DNA of 64,000 bases. Origin: Rhipidocladum racemiflorum (taxonomy: Eukaryota > Streptophyta > Magnoliopsida > Poales > Poaceae). The notes below the pieces were generated by a model. It had not been told where the DNA came from. It saw nothing but the letters and a program-made list of their open reading frames with translations, and did not search any database. This document shows positions 24,420-37,100 of this stretch, piece after piece. Where the stretch lies: assembly GCA_036346355.1 (NCBI GenBank), contig CM070572.1:35253944-35317943 (forward strand), given 5' to 3'. The stretch's first letter is position 1. Every line of letters starts with the position of its first letter. Both the position numbers and the translations under genes were made by a program.

Positions 24420-25229
24420 AAATAAAGATTAAAAAATAAAAAATTATTTCACAAGATCAAACATCTATCTTTAACGCCTCGTTTCTTGCCTTTATTCAAG
24501 AAATGAAGTGTACACTTTTGAATAGCTCGTATCTTGCACTGTTTCATTGTGATGCTTATTATTTTTTCACTATTAAATAGGAGGAATGGAACTCAATTTG
24601 CAAATGTTAACCTGAGTATCATTGATTGACTGCAATTCATTTATGTCCTTTGAATGGACAAGATCTAGCCATACCCTCGCCTCACAGGAGGTGGCCTAAA
24701 CTTCAAACAACTAACATTACTTGAATCATTTTGTAGATCATAAACGATTTTGACAATTATGTCGCATCATCCAAGCCAATCATCACGGAAAGGGAAAGAA
24801 GGTTGCTATATTGCCATCCTATTACATTTTGGCTTATAGTAGAGATTGTCGTAACTGCATGATATTAATCGCAACTGTGTGATATTATTTCTGGAAATAT
24901 CATTTTGGCGGACGGATGCACCTCATGCTCCAAAGAGAGTTCGCCTTTGCTCTTTTGCCGCAAGCATCTGCTAGCTTATTTATACGTGATGGAGACAATA
25001 TTCAAAGTCAAATATTTTCATCTTGGACGAAGAAGATGATCACAATCACACACCTATGCTATACACAGTTACACCTCAAAGTACCCTCACAATGGGTGTA
25101 TCGTTACAAGACGATTGCTCAAATGGTACACAAACATTCCTATTATGTGTGTTCTAATCACAAACATTCCTACTCAAAATAGCTCATTATATTATATCGT
25201 TGTACACTTGAGTAGGATGAATTACCGTG

Positions 25230-28200
25230 ATGTTCTTTGAAAGTTCCATTGCCATGACAGAGGTCCAAACACAACTGGATTTTGATCAAGTAGTGGCTCA
25301 CATTACACCTCAACAAAGTGTACCAAGTTATAGTGGGCAGTTTGTAAGAAATGCAAACCTCGAGAGAGGAGCAAATACAATCAAGGCGTCAACGACAAAA
25401 TGCGTGGAATGCAGCTCTTACACTGAGCAAAGGCTAGCGAGGCGAGCGTGAGAGAGCACGTCGTCAAAGTTTAACACCTGAACAAAGGGAAGAGATTAAT
25501 GCCGTCGAAGAGCGCGTAGGCAAAGTTTGGCTCCTAAAGAAAGGCATGAGTCAAATGCTCATCGAAGAGCGTGTAGAAGAGAGGAGAGGATGACATTAAT
25601 GCCCGTAGAATATCGGCCAGGCAAATAATTACACCACATGATAGACAAGCATTGTTACATGAGCGTAATGCAATCTATGCGGGTAGGAGAGACACCCCAT
25701 GCTCGAGTCAATTGCAATGAAATGCCCACGATCGAGATGCTTCATTGGCGGCCAATCCATCATCGCATGGCTTCGCTATTGAAGGTCCCTCAACGCAGTC
25801 ATTCATTACAAACAATGGTAATATCTATAACTAGATTTACCTTTGTAACTATGTAACCGTTATTAACATGTACTCATGGAAAATGACAGGTGGTATAGAA
25901 ACAATCGTAGAGGAGGATATGGATGATGAGTACTACATGTTCGCCGGTGGAGGTAGTTTAGATGACATTTCTCTCTTCTTTATATGGAATTCAACAACTA
26001 TCATAATCCCCTCAACTTAAATCCATCCAGATGATGACGAAATGGAGGATAGGGACTCTTCAAACCTCGGATGTCCAAGATCCCTACGATCATGTGTATA
26101 GCAACATTCCGATAGCACACATATCTTGAAGGCGAGCGATCGCAAGCATTGCGGTGCAAAGAGGTTTCGATATGAGTCGAATGGGTTTTGTTGTCGCATA
26201 GCGGTAAAATCAGGCTATCGGATCAGAGCCAATTCCGAACTCCTCGGGCTTTGGTCGAGTGCGATCTTGATGCTAGGCATTTTCGCGAAAATATAAGATT
26301 CTTCAACGGTCACTTCTCCTTCACCGACCTAGGCGTGAGTCTTGATGAGAACTATACTAACATGAGATCTGGAGTGTACACATTTCGAGCCCACGGACAA
26401 ATTTACCACAATGTCCATTCCTTTGGCCCGGCGAATCGATCCAAATCATTTGGAACTCTATTTCTATGGCAGCGACCCGATCTGAATCACCGGTTTCGTT
26501 ACTCACCTAGCCTCGACCAGGAAGTCGTTAGGAGGTTGGTCAACATCCTTCGACAACCCCTACTCTCAAACTTTTAGGAGCCTAGGCCAAGCCGAAAACC
26601 TCCGAGAATATCGTGTATCACTTAACACCGACTTACAGATGGATCAACGAGTGTACAACAGGCCGATGCTTGTCGGAAGTGGCATTTGTGTGGGTTGAGG
26701 GCAATGAGCGAGAAGGAATTCAATCGCAGTGTAATCCTATATGGCAACAACAATGAGAAGTTCAAGATAAAGTCGCACTATGGATGCTACGACCCCTGTC
26801 AGATCCACTCTTCTTCCCAAGAGGAGAACTAGGATGGCATCCACAAATCCCCAAACATGGTGTGCCCGTTGAAGCTGTAATCCGGGCATCAGAAAATAAC
26901 AATAACAATAGTCACTACGAGGATCAAGGTGAGTATTGCTATTAACCTTGAATCTCATCATTATTGATGTCCATATTATTTACACATCATCTGACTGTAT
27001 GTCCCTCTTTTGCATAGATTCGAATAACCGGCTTTGCGTTACTGTAAGGGACTACTATTGCTACAAATTCCAGATGCGTCGTGGGATATTCAACGCCTTG
27101 TTATATGGCAAGCGCCTATTCCAGCAGTACGCGGTTGACATGTACATCAAGGTGGAGGGTACAAGGCTGGACTACATCAGGCACCACCAAAAGGAGATAC
27201 GAGCCGATCTGTATCGGGGCTTGGTTGATAGCATAGAGTGCGGAGAGAGTCGTGCGCAAGGCTGTGGGCAAAGGATCGTGCTCGGCTTCATTCATTGGGG
27301 GTGATAGAGATATGCAACGAAGGTACCTGGATGCTATGGCCATGGTGCGAATTACGGAAGCCGGACATCTTCTTAACTATGACTTGCAACCCTAATTGGG
27401 AAGAGATAATACGAGAGCTAGAGCACAGGCCGGACCCACAGGATCGACTGATCTCATCGTTCGGGTATTGAGCCAAGCTTGAGAGCATCAAGGAACAACT
27501 ATTCAAGAGGCATATCCTTGGCACAATAGTTGCTTATGTGTATGTCATCGAGTTCCAGAAGAGGGGTCTTCCGCATGTTCACTTCCTTCTTATCATGAAG
27601 GGAGGGTACAAGCTCACTTGTCCGGAGCAGTTTGATTGTCTCATCTCCGTGAGCTCCCAGGCAGGAACAAGTACCCGAGTTATGCAGAGATGGTCATTAG
27701 GCATATGATGCATGGCCCATGCGGAGTCCTAAATCCGAAGAATGTGTGCATGCGGGAGGGTAGATGCAAGAACTACTACCCACGTCATTTCAATGCATCT
27801 ACAACACAAGGCAATGATGCGTATCCCTTATACAGGAGAAGGGATAATGGCTGCCATGCAAAGGTTCGAGGGCGAACGCTTGACAATAGGTGGGTAGTGC
27901 CATACAACCCTTACCTTCTGAGGAAGTACAACTGCCATATAAATGTGGAGGTTTGCTCAAGCATAAAAGGCTGTAAAATACCTATTCAAGTATATTTACA
28001 AAGGTCACGACCGTGCTTCTGTAGCTCTCAATGAACCCGATAGCAACGGAAATATTGACGAGATCAATCAGTTTAGGGACGCTAGGTGGGTTACCCCACC
28101 AGAAGCTCTATGGAGGATCTACAGCTTCGACCTTAGCAAGATCTCCCCACCCGTGTTGCAAATGCAGCTACATCTACCGAACATGCACATGGTCTCGTTC

Positions 28201-30327
28201 GCCATGGTCAAGATCTTCATGATGTTGTTGCCCGACATGGCGTCGAGAGGACGATGTTGACAGAGTATTTCAACATGAACCGAACATGCGAGGAGGCTCG
28301 AGGATCTTATGCAGTATTTTCCAGCGGCATTTATTTGGCAGCCAGGGCTTAAGCAGTGGAAGAAGAGGGTAGAACGAACACAAGTTGGCAGAATCGTGTC
28401 GGCTCGTCCAAACGAGGGGGAGCGTTACTATCTAAGGGTTCTCCTAAACCACGTACCTGGTGCCACCTCATTTGAAGAACTTAGGACGGTGAATGGTGTA
28501 GTCTACCCGTTCTTCCGTGAAGCCGCTGAGAATAGGGGACTAATCGAGGTGACAACACCCTAGAGGAGTGCATTAGTGAGGTGAGCTATTCCGGATGCCA
28601 TCATCGCTCGAGGAGGCTATTTGCAACTATCTTTGGTGTTCTCATGAGCCAAACGACGTGTGTGGGCTATGGGAAAGGCATCTCGAGGAATGTCGGATGA
28701 CTACCGCCGTTCCTATGCATGCCAGCAGGCGGTTGAGCAGATGGTGCTATTGGACATCGAAATATGTCGCGATCGATGGGGAAGGACATAACATCATTTC
28801 CTCTTCCTGTTATAGATGAGTCTCACGACAACGCCGATATAGATGTCGAGAGAGATATACGAGGAGTCCACAATCCAGTCGACGATGATCATATATCCCT
28901 ATCGTCCTCCCTCAACCCCGAGCAAATGGCGACGTTGAAATATTATCTGCGGTTGGCGGTGGCAATGGAGGAGTCTTCTTCGTAGATGGCGGGAGGCACC
29001 GGAAAGACATTCCTATATAAAGCTTTGCTCGCGAAGATCCGAGGTGATGGCAAGATAGCGGTGGCAACCGCGGCGTCGGGCGTAACGCATCCATCATGCC
29101 TGGAGGTAGGACAAGCGCACTCGAGGTTTAAGATCCCACTCAACGTTACAAATGGGGCGGTATGTAGCTTCACAAAGCAAAGTGGGACCGCTAAGCTTCT
29201 TCAAGAAAGCGTCATTGATAATATGGGATGAAGCCTCCATGACGAGGCGACAGCGATGGAGGCCCTGGACGGTAGCATGCGGGACATCATGGGCCGACGT
29301 GACTGCCGATTCGGTGGGAAAACGATCGTGTTTGGTGGGGACTTCGGCGGAGTTCTACCGGTTGTTCGTAAGGGGACGAGGCCAGAAATAATTGACGCGA
29401 CGTTGCGTAGGTCATACCTATGGGATTGCATGCGCGGCTAAGGCTCAGACGTAACATGAGGGCCTGTGGTGATCCCGAGCACGCAGAGTTCCTATTGCGG
29501 ATCGGGAATGGTATCGAGGAGACTAATGAGGATGGCTGCGTCACGGCTTCCCGAAGCAGATCTGTATTCCATCTGCAGAAATGGCACAGACATCGATAAA
29601 CTCATACAGAGTATATTTCCTATCTGAATGACAACCTATCGGATGCCAACTATATCACATCTCGAGCCATCCTGGCCGGAACGAGTCCATTGATAGGATC
29701 AATACGAAGATGATTGACATGTTTCGTGGTGAGGAGATGGTGTACCACAGCTTCGATTCTGCAGAGGATGATCCTCATAGCTACTACCCTCCTGAATTCC
29801 TAAACACCCTGACCCCTAACGGTCTACCTCCGCATATACTCAAGTGAAGATTAAGCTGTCCGTGATCTTGTTGCGGAACATTGACCTCGCAAATAGACTA
29901 TGCAATGGGACGAGACTTGTAGTCCTGCATTCCAAAAGAATATTATAGATGCCGAGATTGTGCTTGGCGGCCTGGCAGGGAAGAGGGTGTTTCTACCTCG
30001 AATACCTCTATGTCCCTCGATGACGAGATGTTCCCATTTAGATTCAAGAGGAAGCGATTCCCTATCGAGGCTTAGTTTCGCAATGACAATCAACAAGGCA
30101 CAAGGACAGACCATCCCGAATGTCGGTGTCTACCTCCTGAACCGGTTTTTCTCTCATGGGCAATTGTATGTTGCGCTATCTAGAGCCACCGCTAGAAGCA
30201 ATATCAAGATACTTGCCGTCACGACAAGGAGAAGGATAAGGGTCGAAAGTCTAAAAATACTAATAGAAATCTCACAAAAAATATTGTCTACAGAGAAGTA
30301 CTCACATCATAGACAAGGTTTTGATTG
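25230..30327 (+). pseudogene. Helitron Rep/helicase (RepHel), multiply frameshifted
   Basis: Rolling-circle replication initiator fused to a PIF1-type helicase, the transposase of Helitrons. Near 25440-25560 lies the arginine-rich repeat region (ARRQSLTPEQREEINA and a degenerate following repeat) typical of plant Helitron N-termini. The Helitron_like_N region spans about 26700-28210, with the HUH box GLPHVHFLL at about 27570, YAEMVIRHMMHGPCG near 27680 and the tyrosine region KYLFKYIYKGHDRASV near 27970. The helicase spans about 28900-30260, with Walker A GGTGKT at about 28990, Walker B IIWDEASM near 29220 and, towards its C-terminal end, MTINKAQGQT followed by LYVALSRATARSN. These pieces lie in different frames and stops are frequent. 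The protein is dead in this copy. Confidence 0.85.
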
Positions 30328-30608
30328 AAATCATATTCAAGTCATGTTACAATGTAACTGTTTATTTTAAGATCTTCCGAGACGTATACCAAGAATATCA
30401 TCTCTAAGTATATTGTAATCGGGAGAAACCATAGAAACTTTTGCAATCGGGAGAAATAGAAGGTGCCCTTGTGCATGCGAATATTCAGTTACAATGAGAT
30501 TGTTCAATGCTTGGAATCTCTCTGACAATGAGATTGAGAAGATTTATGATCGTTTTCTGTGTGCTCTTGCGGCTCTGTTATTCACTACTAACATCAAAGA
30601 TGGTATTC

Positions 30609-30658
30609 TTCGTTATCAATTTTGTTTTTCGTAGCAACGCACGGGCATGTAACTAGTA
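30609..30658 (+). repeat. Right (true) Helitron 3' terminus
   Basis: CGTTATCAATTTTGTTTTTC, then GTAGCAACGCACGGGCATGT and AACTAGT. CTAG followed by T matches the Helitron CTRR|T rule and lies downstream of the helicase in the correct orientation. Confidence 0.82.
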
Positions 30659-30659
30659 T

Positions 30660-32190
30660 CTCTTAACTGACTGTGAGATGTGATGCCGGGCATTGCCCAA
30701 GCGGTGATGATGAGTACAGCGCGGCGGCAGGCCCGTGTGCGCGGCTCGGCCGGTGAAGCATGCTATATCAAATGTACGTGGACAGCAATCCAATCTAGGA
30801 CCCTAATCATTGATTAAATTAATCTAATATAGGGAACTAGAACAATTAATCCGCATGATTAAAGACTACTCAGATGATATTAACTAACGTACCGTTTGCA
30901 GTAGATTAGTTGCTCGATACCGGTAGAAGTGCGATGCAGTGTAGGTTGATGCAAACATACGATCTTGATCGGCATTGGTAGAACGTCGCGCGAATGCATG
31001 CACCGAACAGCAATCAAGCTGTGATTAGCACTATGAAAACGCAATTGATCTAATCACCAATATATTTAGAGCGACATACCTGGAAGAAGAGCATTCATGC
31101 TGATAACGTGTTGTGAAATGTAGTTGAAACCCGACGCCAATCGACAACATGTCCAACATGTCCACAGAAACACACGAACAAAAATAGAAGCGCAAGTAGA
31201 AGCACACACAATGTAGGGGACAAAGTTATCTCTTTATTAGAATTATTTTTCTTTACACGACAATACCTAATATATAGAAAAAAATCCTAAAAATTTAACT
31301 AGATTTATCTACCAATAAATAAAGTCCTATCATACCGAAACAGGAAATCTACAGACGTCACGTCATTTCCACTGGCCAGGCTCGTGAGCTCTACGAGCCG
31401 CCCAGGCCGGTGAATTTTTCCTAGGCCGCCCATATTTGTTGCATCTATTTTTCGAGCTAGACTGATGGGCCGTTTGGTTTGTCTCAGCTAGTTGCACCTC
31501 TACTCTCTTCTTCTTTCTTTCTTTCTTGCAGTTAGTTTAATTATTTCAGGCTTTTGGCAACCACGAGGTCACATGGAACACATATCACAGATTTCAATGA
31601 ATCCAACTAGTAGCACGTAGTTAGCATGACTTCAACTATGGATATTTAGCCACAAGACACGGGCACCACTCCAGCACTGTTTGTTAATTCTGTGTTCCAA
31701 CGAATCAATGAAAAATATATAGACTCTGTTTGGTACGGTTCCAGATTCTAGTAGAAACAAAACCGGATCTAGATTCTTGGTAGAAACGTTTCAGGTAGGA
31801 TTCTGTGAATCGGGTGGAACGGAGTTGAGGTCGATTCGGCCACAGAGTGAAAAAAGAAGAAACGATCCGAGAAGAAACGTTCCGAACTTTAGCCCGTTTG
31901 GTTAGGTTTCTTTTAGAATCTAGTAGAAACGACCTGATTCTAAATTACCAAACAGGACCGTAGTTTGCAAGAAGGAGACTAGAAGAAAAAACAGGTCCTC
32001 CTACTCGAGAAGCTGTAAGTGCACGGCAGGGCAACAGCCCCAATCTGCCAATAAGACAACGAGAGCGACAAGATTCTTCCGGTGCAAAGATGATTCAGTT
32101 TATATTTTACGTACAAATTGTTGTTCTCAAACAATTTCATGGACAACTTATCGCCAGAGAGTTTCGTCTTACTGCCTCTTCGCAACCTAC
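30660..32190. other. Intergenic; no gene
   Basis: Mixed composition. About 31140-31330 looks like an LTR tail on the - strand (CTCTTTATTAGAATTATTTT and nearby), but no partner copy is present. No coding exon is supported. Confidence 0.35.
31722..31961. mobile_element. Possible MITE with CTGTTTGGTA ends
   Basis: The left end has CTGTTTGGTACGG followed by AGATTCTAGTAGAAAC. The right end read backwards has GGTCCTGTTTGGTA followed by GTTTCTACTAGATTC. Inverted, partly degenerate ends of about 40 bp enclose a 240-bp AT-rich body. TAG flanks both sides, but the superfamily is uncertain. Confidence 0.5.
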
Positions 32191-32236
32191 CAAGTACTCT
32201 AATCGAAATCCATTTCAACCGGTCCGTAGATAATTT

Positions 32237-32586
32237 TCTATTATAATATTAAAGTAGGGGCAAAAGAAGTAACCATATTCGCTTTTTAAGGCTAGAAATT
32301 CCCACATTAATAGGAGGAAATAAGAAAAATCTACACCATCGATCGTGGTGGGTCCAGATTATAACGGTCTAGATTAAAAGAAAGAGTTTGTGTATTGCAT
32401 AATAAAAGAAAGAGTCCAAAAATCTCCACCACTTATTTTAGTGTAACCAGATTATAACGGTGCATATTAATCTATATAGATATTAGAGTTATATAAAAAA
32501 TACAAAATTATAGAAAATATAGTTATATATCAAAGATAATTATATCATAATATCTAGCCGCGTAATTGTACAGGTAAATTTGCTAG
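32237..32586 (+). mobile_element. Small non-autonomous Helitron
   Basis: Starts TCTATTATAATATTAAAG, a sequence of the type seen at 5' ends of rice Helitrons, and ends TTTGCTAG before T, with a GCCGCG..GTACAGG stem-like segment just upstream. About 350 bp, no coding capacity. It splits a repeat unit whose other copies lack it. Confidence 0.65.
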
Positions 32587-32683
32587 TTTATTACAAGAGA
32601 GGGTTTAATACTGTAATCTTTTTCCAACTTACCAGCCTACCACACGCTCTGATCGAAATCCATTTCAACGGGTGCATGAATAA

Positions 32684-32975
32684 GGCCCTGTTTGTTTGCC
32701 CTATGGATTATATAATCCAGCTTATATAAGTTAATGGGGAAACAAACAGCCTAGATTATAATCTAGATTATATAATCTAAAGCATGAGATTATAATAATC
32801 TATAAGCAGCCATTAGGGTGCTTATATAATCTCAAACTAATAATCCAACACAGTAATAATCCAGGAAAATAAACAACCCACCGGCTTATTTAAAGGTAGC
32901 TTATATAATCCAGCTTATATAATCCAACACCAAAAAGCTGGATTATATAAGCTGGAGAAGGAAACAAACAGGGCC
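32684..32975. mobile_element. Tourist-type (PIF/Harbinger) MITE
   Basis: Perfect ends GGCCCTGTTTGTTT and AAACAAACAGGGCC, flanked by the 3-bp duplication TAA (32681-32683 and 32976-32978). The 292-bp body contains further internal inverted repeats (TTATATAATCCAGCTTATAT type). Intact ends suggest a relatively young insertion. Confidence 0.88.
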
Positions 32976-32986
32976 TAACTTATTAC

Positions 32987-33009
32987 GAGAGAGAGAGAGA
33001 GAGAGAGAG
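32987..33009. repeat. (GA)n microsatellite
   Basis: Uninterrupted GA dinucleotides inside the tandem repeat unit; neighbouring units have shorter GA runs. Confidence 0.9.
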
Positions 33010-33429
33010 TTTTAATGCTTTCCATCTTACCAGGCTAGGACAAGCTATGATCAAGAGCCATTTCTATTTTGTGCATGGTTGATTTATTGTTCCATCTTAC
33101 CAGGCTAGGACAAGCTATGATCAAGAGCCATTTCTATTTTGTGCATGGTTGATTTGTTGCTAGAGAGAGAGAGTTTAATCCTATAACATCCCGGTAATTT
33201 ACCACACGCTTTAGGCAGCTACCATAGATAAAGGAAAATAATCAAGCTTTACCCTAGGAAAATAACAACCAGGAGATCCGAAAAAAAAAGGGAAAAGCGA
33301 GGGGACAAAAACAAAACAAAACAGTGAAGAAAAACAAAAGAAAAGGGGGGGCAGAAAAGACAGCAAGATTGGAGAAATTAGAAACCAGTAACCACCTCCA
33401 GCCCAAACACAGTCACCACCACCTACACG

Positions 33430-33559
33430 CCGGCTGTCTTCTCCCCTCCCCTCCTCGCCTCCCACCTCCGTCGGGGACGGCGAGCCGCTGCCCACTCCCT
33501 CTCCCGCCCGCCGCCGCGCTCCTTCGCCCCGCCATTCCCCGCTTTTCTCCTCCGGCGAG
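33430..33559 (+). other. 5' untranslated exon of the WDL gene
   Basis: GC- and CT-rich leader ending CTCCGGCGAG before the donor GTAAAG. The intron ends TTGTGCAG at 34002. The rest of the leader is 34003-34114. The transcription start is not precisely visible; simple CT-rich sequence begins near 33400. Confidence 0.6.
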
Positions 33560-34114
33560 GTAAAGAAACCATCTTTTTCTCACCTTCCCAACCCCCCTCC
33601 CCCGGCTTGTAGGTGCCACCGGCGTTTCTTGCGCGGTTAGATCTGCGCGCATTTGGCGTTTCTTGGGCGTAGATCTCGCGGTGCCTCGTTTTCCCGGATC
33701 CGAAGTGGCGTGGATCCGGCGTCTATGCGGTGCCGATCGGATTCGGTCCTCGATGTGGTAGCGAAAGGTCGCATTTTGTGCTTTCTTGGATCGTAGAACG
33801 TGTCCGTTGGATCGTTTCTTGATGTCACTCTCTTCACGTATGCGTCGATTCATACGTAGCCCGTGCAGCATTTGTCCCACCATGCTCCAATGGATAATTG
33901 TATCGCTGGTGGCTTGGCTTGTCGGTGCCGTTAAATGCATGTGAAGTTGCACCATGATTAGTATTCTTACATTGCCATTGTGCCTTCTTGTGGGTTGTGC
34001 AGGGAATAGAGCATGATTCGGTGGCAAGGTTGAAAGGCGGTGATATTGGGATATATACACTGTGCTCAGCAGGGGTTTTCTGATAAATCGAGGAAGAGGT
34101 GAGAGTTGCTCGAG

Positions 34115-37100
34115 ATGGACACTGTTGCCGATGCTACGGATGTGGTGGCTATGGAGAATGTGGTCAATGGCAAGCCGGCATTGCCTGATGGTGTAGAGGA
34201 GCATTTGGAAGAGCATGAGGCGCGGGCCAATGGGGACCATGTGCGGGAGAGCGAGGTGATCAACCCGCCCGAAGAGGTGGGCGGGGAAGCCACCTCGCAT
34301 CCAGATGGGAAGAAGCCTCGCCCTTCCAAGGTGAGTTGCAACAATGATGCTTTGTATCCGTTTGGTGACAATTCTGTGCTGATCATCGTTGTCTCTGCGA
34401 TGTGCTTCTAGGGAACCCAAAGTCATGGTCCTAAGGTTGTAAAGACTAGGAGCCCAAAGAGTGGAGATGAGGGTCAAGCAAGGAGAAATACTCCTAGTCC
34501 CTCTCTTCTTAAGGCACCAATTGCGCGGGCATCCCATGCAGATTCAGGTACTGGCTCCCGGACCAATGGCGATTCCAGTGTTGACAGGAATGTAAGTTCT
34601 CCTCCATTGTGCTAGAATTTGTTTGCACTATGTTATTTGGAATCAGGTTTTATAGCGAATCTGAAATAATTTGTTTGGTAATGGTTTTATCAGAAAGCGG
34701 AAAAGAACGAGTCTCGCCCAGCTGCCAAGGAGGCATCATTGCTCGAGGACTCAAAGTATGCAGCTTCTTTCCTGTCTGTGCGTTCTTTCTTGTGTACCTG
34801 TATCATCTTTTTTGAAAAGAGGGAATTTCGTGATTTATCTTTCTAATTATGTTTAGCCCATAGTAATTAAGATAAGTTCTAATCGAATTTGAGTGGTACC
34901 ATGGAGAGGTAAACCTTGAGTTGCTAATGCTTGATTAATTAAAAGTGGAAACATATCATGTTTGCATTTCCTGGAGGACCTTACCACAAACTATGCTTAC
35001 GGTATTAAAACAATTGTATGCTCACCCTTAATTCAGTGGAACAAATGCTTACTTGAGCTGTTTCTCTTCTATCTAGCAAAACCAACTTTATTTTTTTCGT
35101 CTGTCTTGTCATTTATCGATATACCACAACAAGTATTTTTAGTGTTGGAAGTTCCTTCAGAAAATTCCAGCTTTTGGATGCCATGTACCTTATGAAACCA
35201 TGCTCAACCTCAAACCATTGAAACATGATGCTTCAGTGGCTCAGTGTTAACTATTAGTATTAGAGCTGAAATGAATATACATATATATTCTTTTGCATCC
35301 AGAATGATCCTAGGGACTCCACTATTCTTTTTTTCCTTGTAAAATCCTAGTGCACTTGGATACTCAAAAAGTCACTTTTGTGCTGTATACTCACCCTCAC
35401 AAATCCAGGGAGAAATGGAAAACCCAAAAGCCATCAGGCCAGCATTCTTCTATCAAAAGAGATGAAGAAGAGTCGAATTGTGAAAGCACAAAACCTGGAA
35501 AGGTTGCCAGCACCCCTGCCTATGGCTTTACATTCAAGTGCGATGAGAGAGCTGAAAAAAGAAGAGAGGTAATTGTTGTTCTATTACCATGCTTTCCTGA
35601 TTGTATTTTAAGAAAAAACAAGTATGTAGGTTTTGCTATTTGTTGACCCAATTCTGCTACCAAATAGTTCTATTCAAAGCTTGAGGAGAAGATTCATGCG
35701 AGAGAGTTGGAAATAAGCAATTTGCAAGCGAAATCAAAGGTAACCATTTTTGTTTTTCTTTTCTGGGTAATGCTACCCAATCTTCCATCTCTTATGTTGC
35801 TTGTTGATATTTGTTTCCTTATGATGCACAGGAAACTGAAGAAGCTGAACTCAAAATGCTGAGAAAGAGTTTGAATTTCAAGGCAAATCCCATGCCCAGC
35901 TTCTACCAGGAACCACCACCTCCGAAGGTTGAGTTGAAAAAGGTAATCCAGCTACCATAACTTGTGGCTATCTTCATTCTGTTTTACTTCAGTATTCATG
36001 AATTATGTAGCAAGTGAACAGTGTTCCCCTAGGCGCCGGCTACACCTTCCCGCCTAGCTGATTTATCCCACCTAGGCGGCCACCTAGCCCTCCTAATTTG
36101 CGATTAGGCACTAGGCGCAACCGCGCAAGTGTGCCGCCCACCTAGCGCCTAGTGCCTAGGGGAACACTGCAAGTGAATTTATTACTATGCACTATGGCTT
36201 ATCTAACAACGTGAGCATATATGGAACTGTCTCGTGCAGTGTGAACTACTGGACATTATCACCCTAACCGCTTTAGTGCTTTACCATTTATTGTGTACCT
36301 GAAACTGAGACTTCAAAAAATATGGTAATTGCTAAGCTAAAACTACTATTTAGCCTGTAGTTGTAGGCTTTCATTTTTCTAGGATATCCTGTGGTCCTGA
36401 TGGAGATTTTAACTGCAATTGGATAAAGTCTTTTTTCTTCTTTTGTTGTTGATGATGATTTACCTGATCCTGGACCTTCATAAACATATAAGAGAGATGA
36501 ACACTCTAAGCAGAGCTAACTGATGTGAATTCATCATATCCACTGAAACTAGAGAGTAGTGCCTATTACCTATAGTAACACTCAGTCTACTCAAATGCCA
36601 AATATTGAACTATTACCGATGAGGTGATGACTACCTGTGATTTCATACTTATCATAGTGACCCTTGTTAGCTTTTTAGGCAGTTCATCTCATCTATTATG
36701 TCATTGTTTATCTTTTTTAAGGCTGAATGTATGCCTCTATTGTGACATGATTACAAAATTGGGAACTTAATTACCCTGTATCTTCTTTTATACGAATTAA
36801 CATGATTGTCAGCATGCTTTGCTGGTATGAATTGGTATTTGTTGCGATTAAGCCATTCATTAGCAGTCAAGCACTGCACGAGACAACCTTGTCAAAAAGG
36901 GACAATGACCCAGTTAATGAACTGCTGTGGTCAAAATTATGCAGCTGGCAGTTACAATACTAGGTTAGAGATTTCAAATGGATCTTACTAATTAGTTCCG
37001 ACATGTATTTATGGAGATGTGGTGTCAAAAGATGGTTCTTTCTTTGTGCTGCAAGAACAGTATCTGTGTATTTCTTTAGTGTTTCATGATACATTAACTT

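Larger units (their letters stand above)
24371..30657 (+). mobile_element. Helitron with Rep/helicase gene and inverted 3'-type termini
   Basis: The right end, ACGGGCATGTAACTAG|T (CTAG at 30653-30656), is the typical 3' terminus of rice-type Helitrons (CTRR before a host T), preceded by GTAGCAACGC. It lies about 330 bp downstream of a + strand Rep/helicase gene. The left boundary at 24371-24419 is the near-perfect reverse complement of the right terminal 50 bp, ending ACTAG. That is unusual, since Helitrons normally begin with TC and have no long terminal inverted repeats. I could not identify a conventional 5' TC end. The left sequence could instead be the 3' end of a second, oppositely oriented Helitron. 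Confidence 0.72.
32190..33215. repeat. Decayed tandem repeat hosting two transposons
   Basis: A unit with the core TGATCGAAATCCATTTCAAC, then TTATTACGAGAGAG and CTTACCAG, recurs at about 32195, 32630, 33030 and 33090, with a partial copy near 33190. Copies 33030 and 33090 are almost identical. The first copy is interrupted by the small Helitron and the second by the Tourist-type MITE, which shows where the insertions occurred. Confidence 0.7.

Noticed and set aside
33413..34537. 374-codon ORF on the - strand
   Set aside because: It is antisense to the spliced WDL gene and crosses its exons and introns, is rich in basic low-complexity sequence and has no recognised domain.
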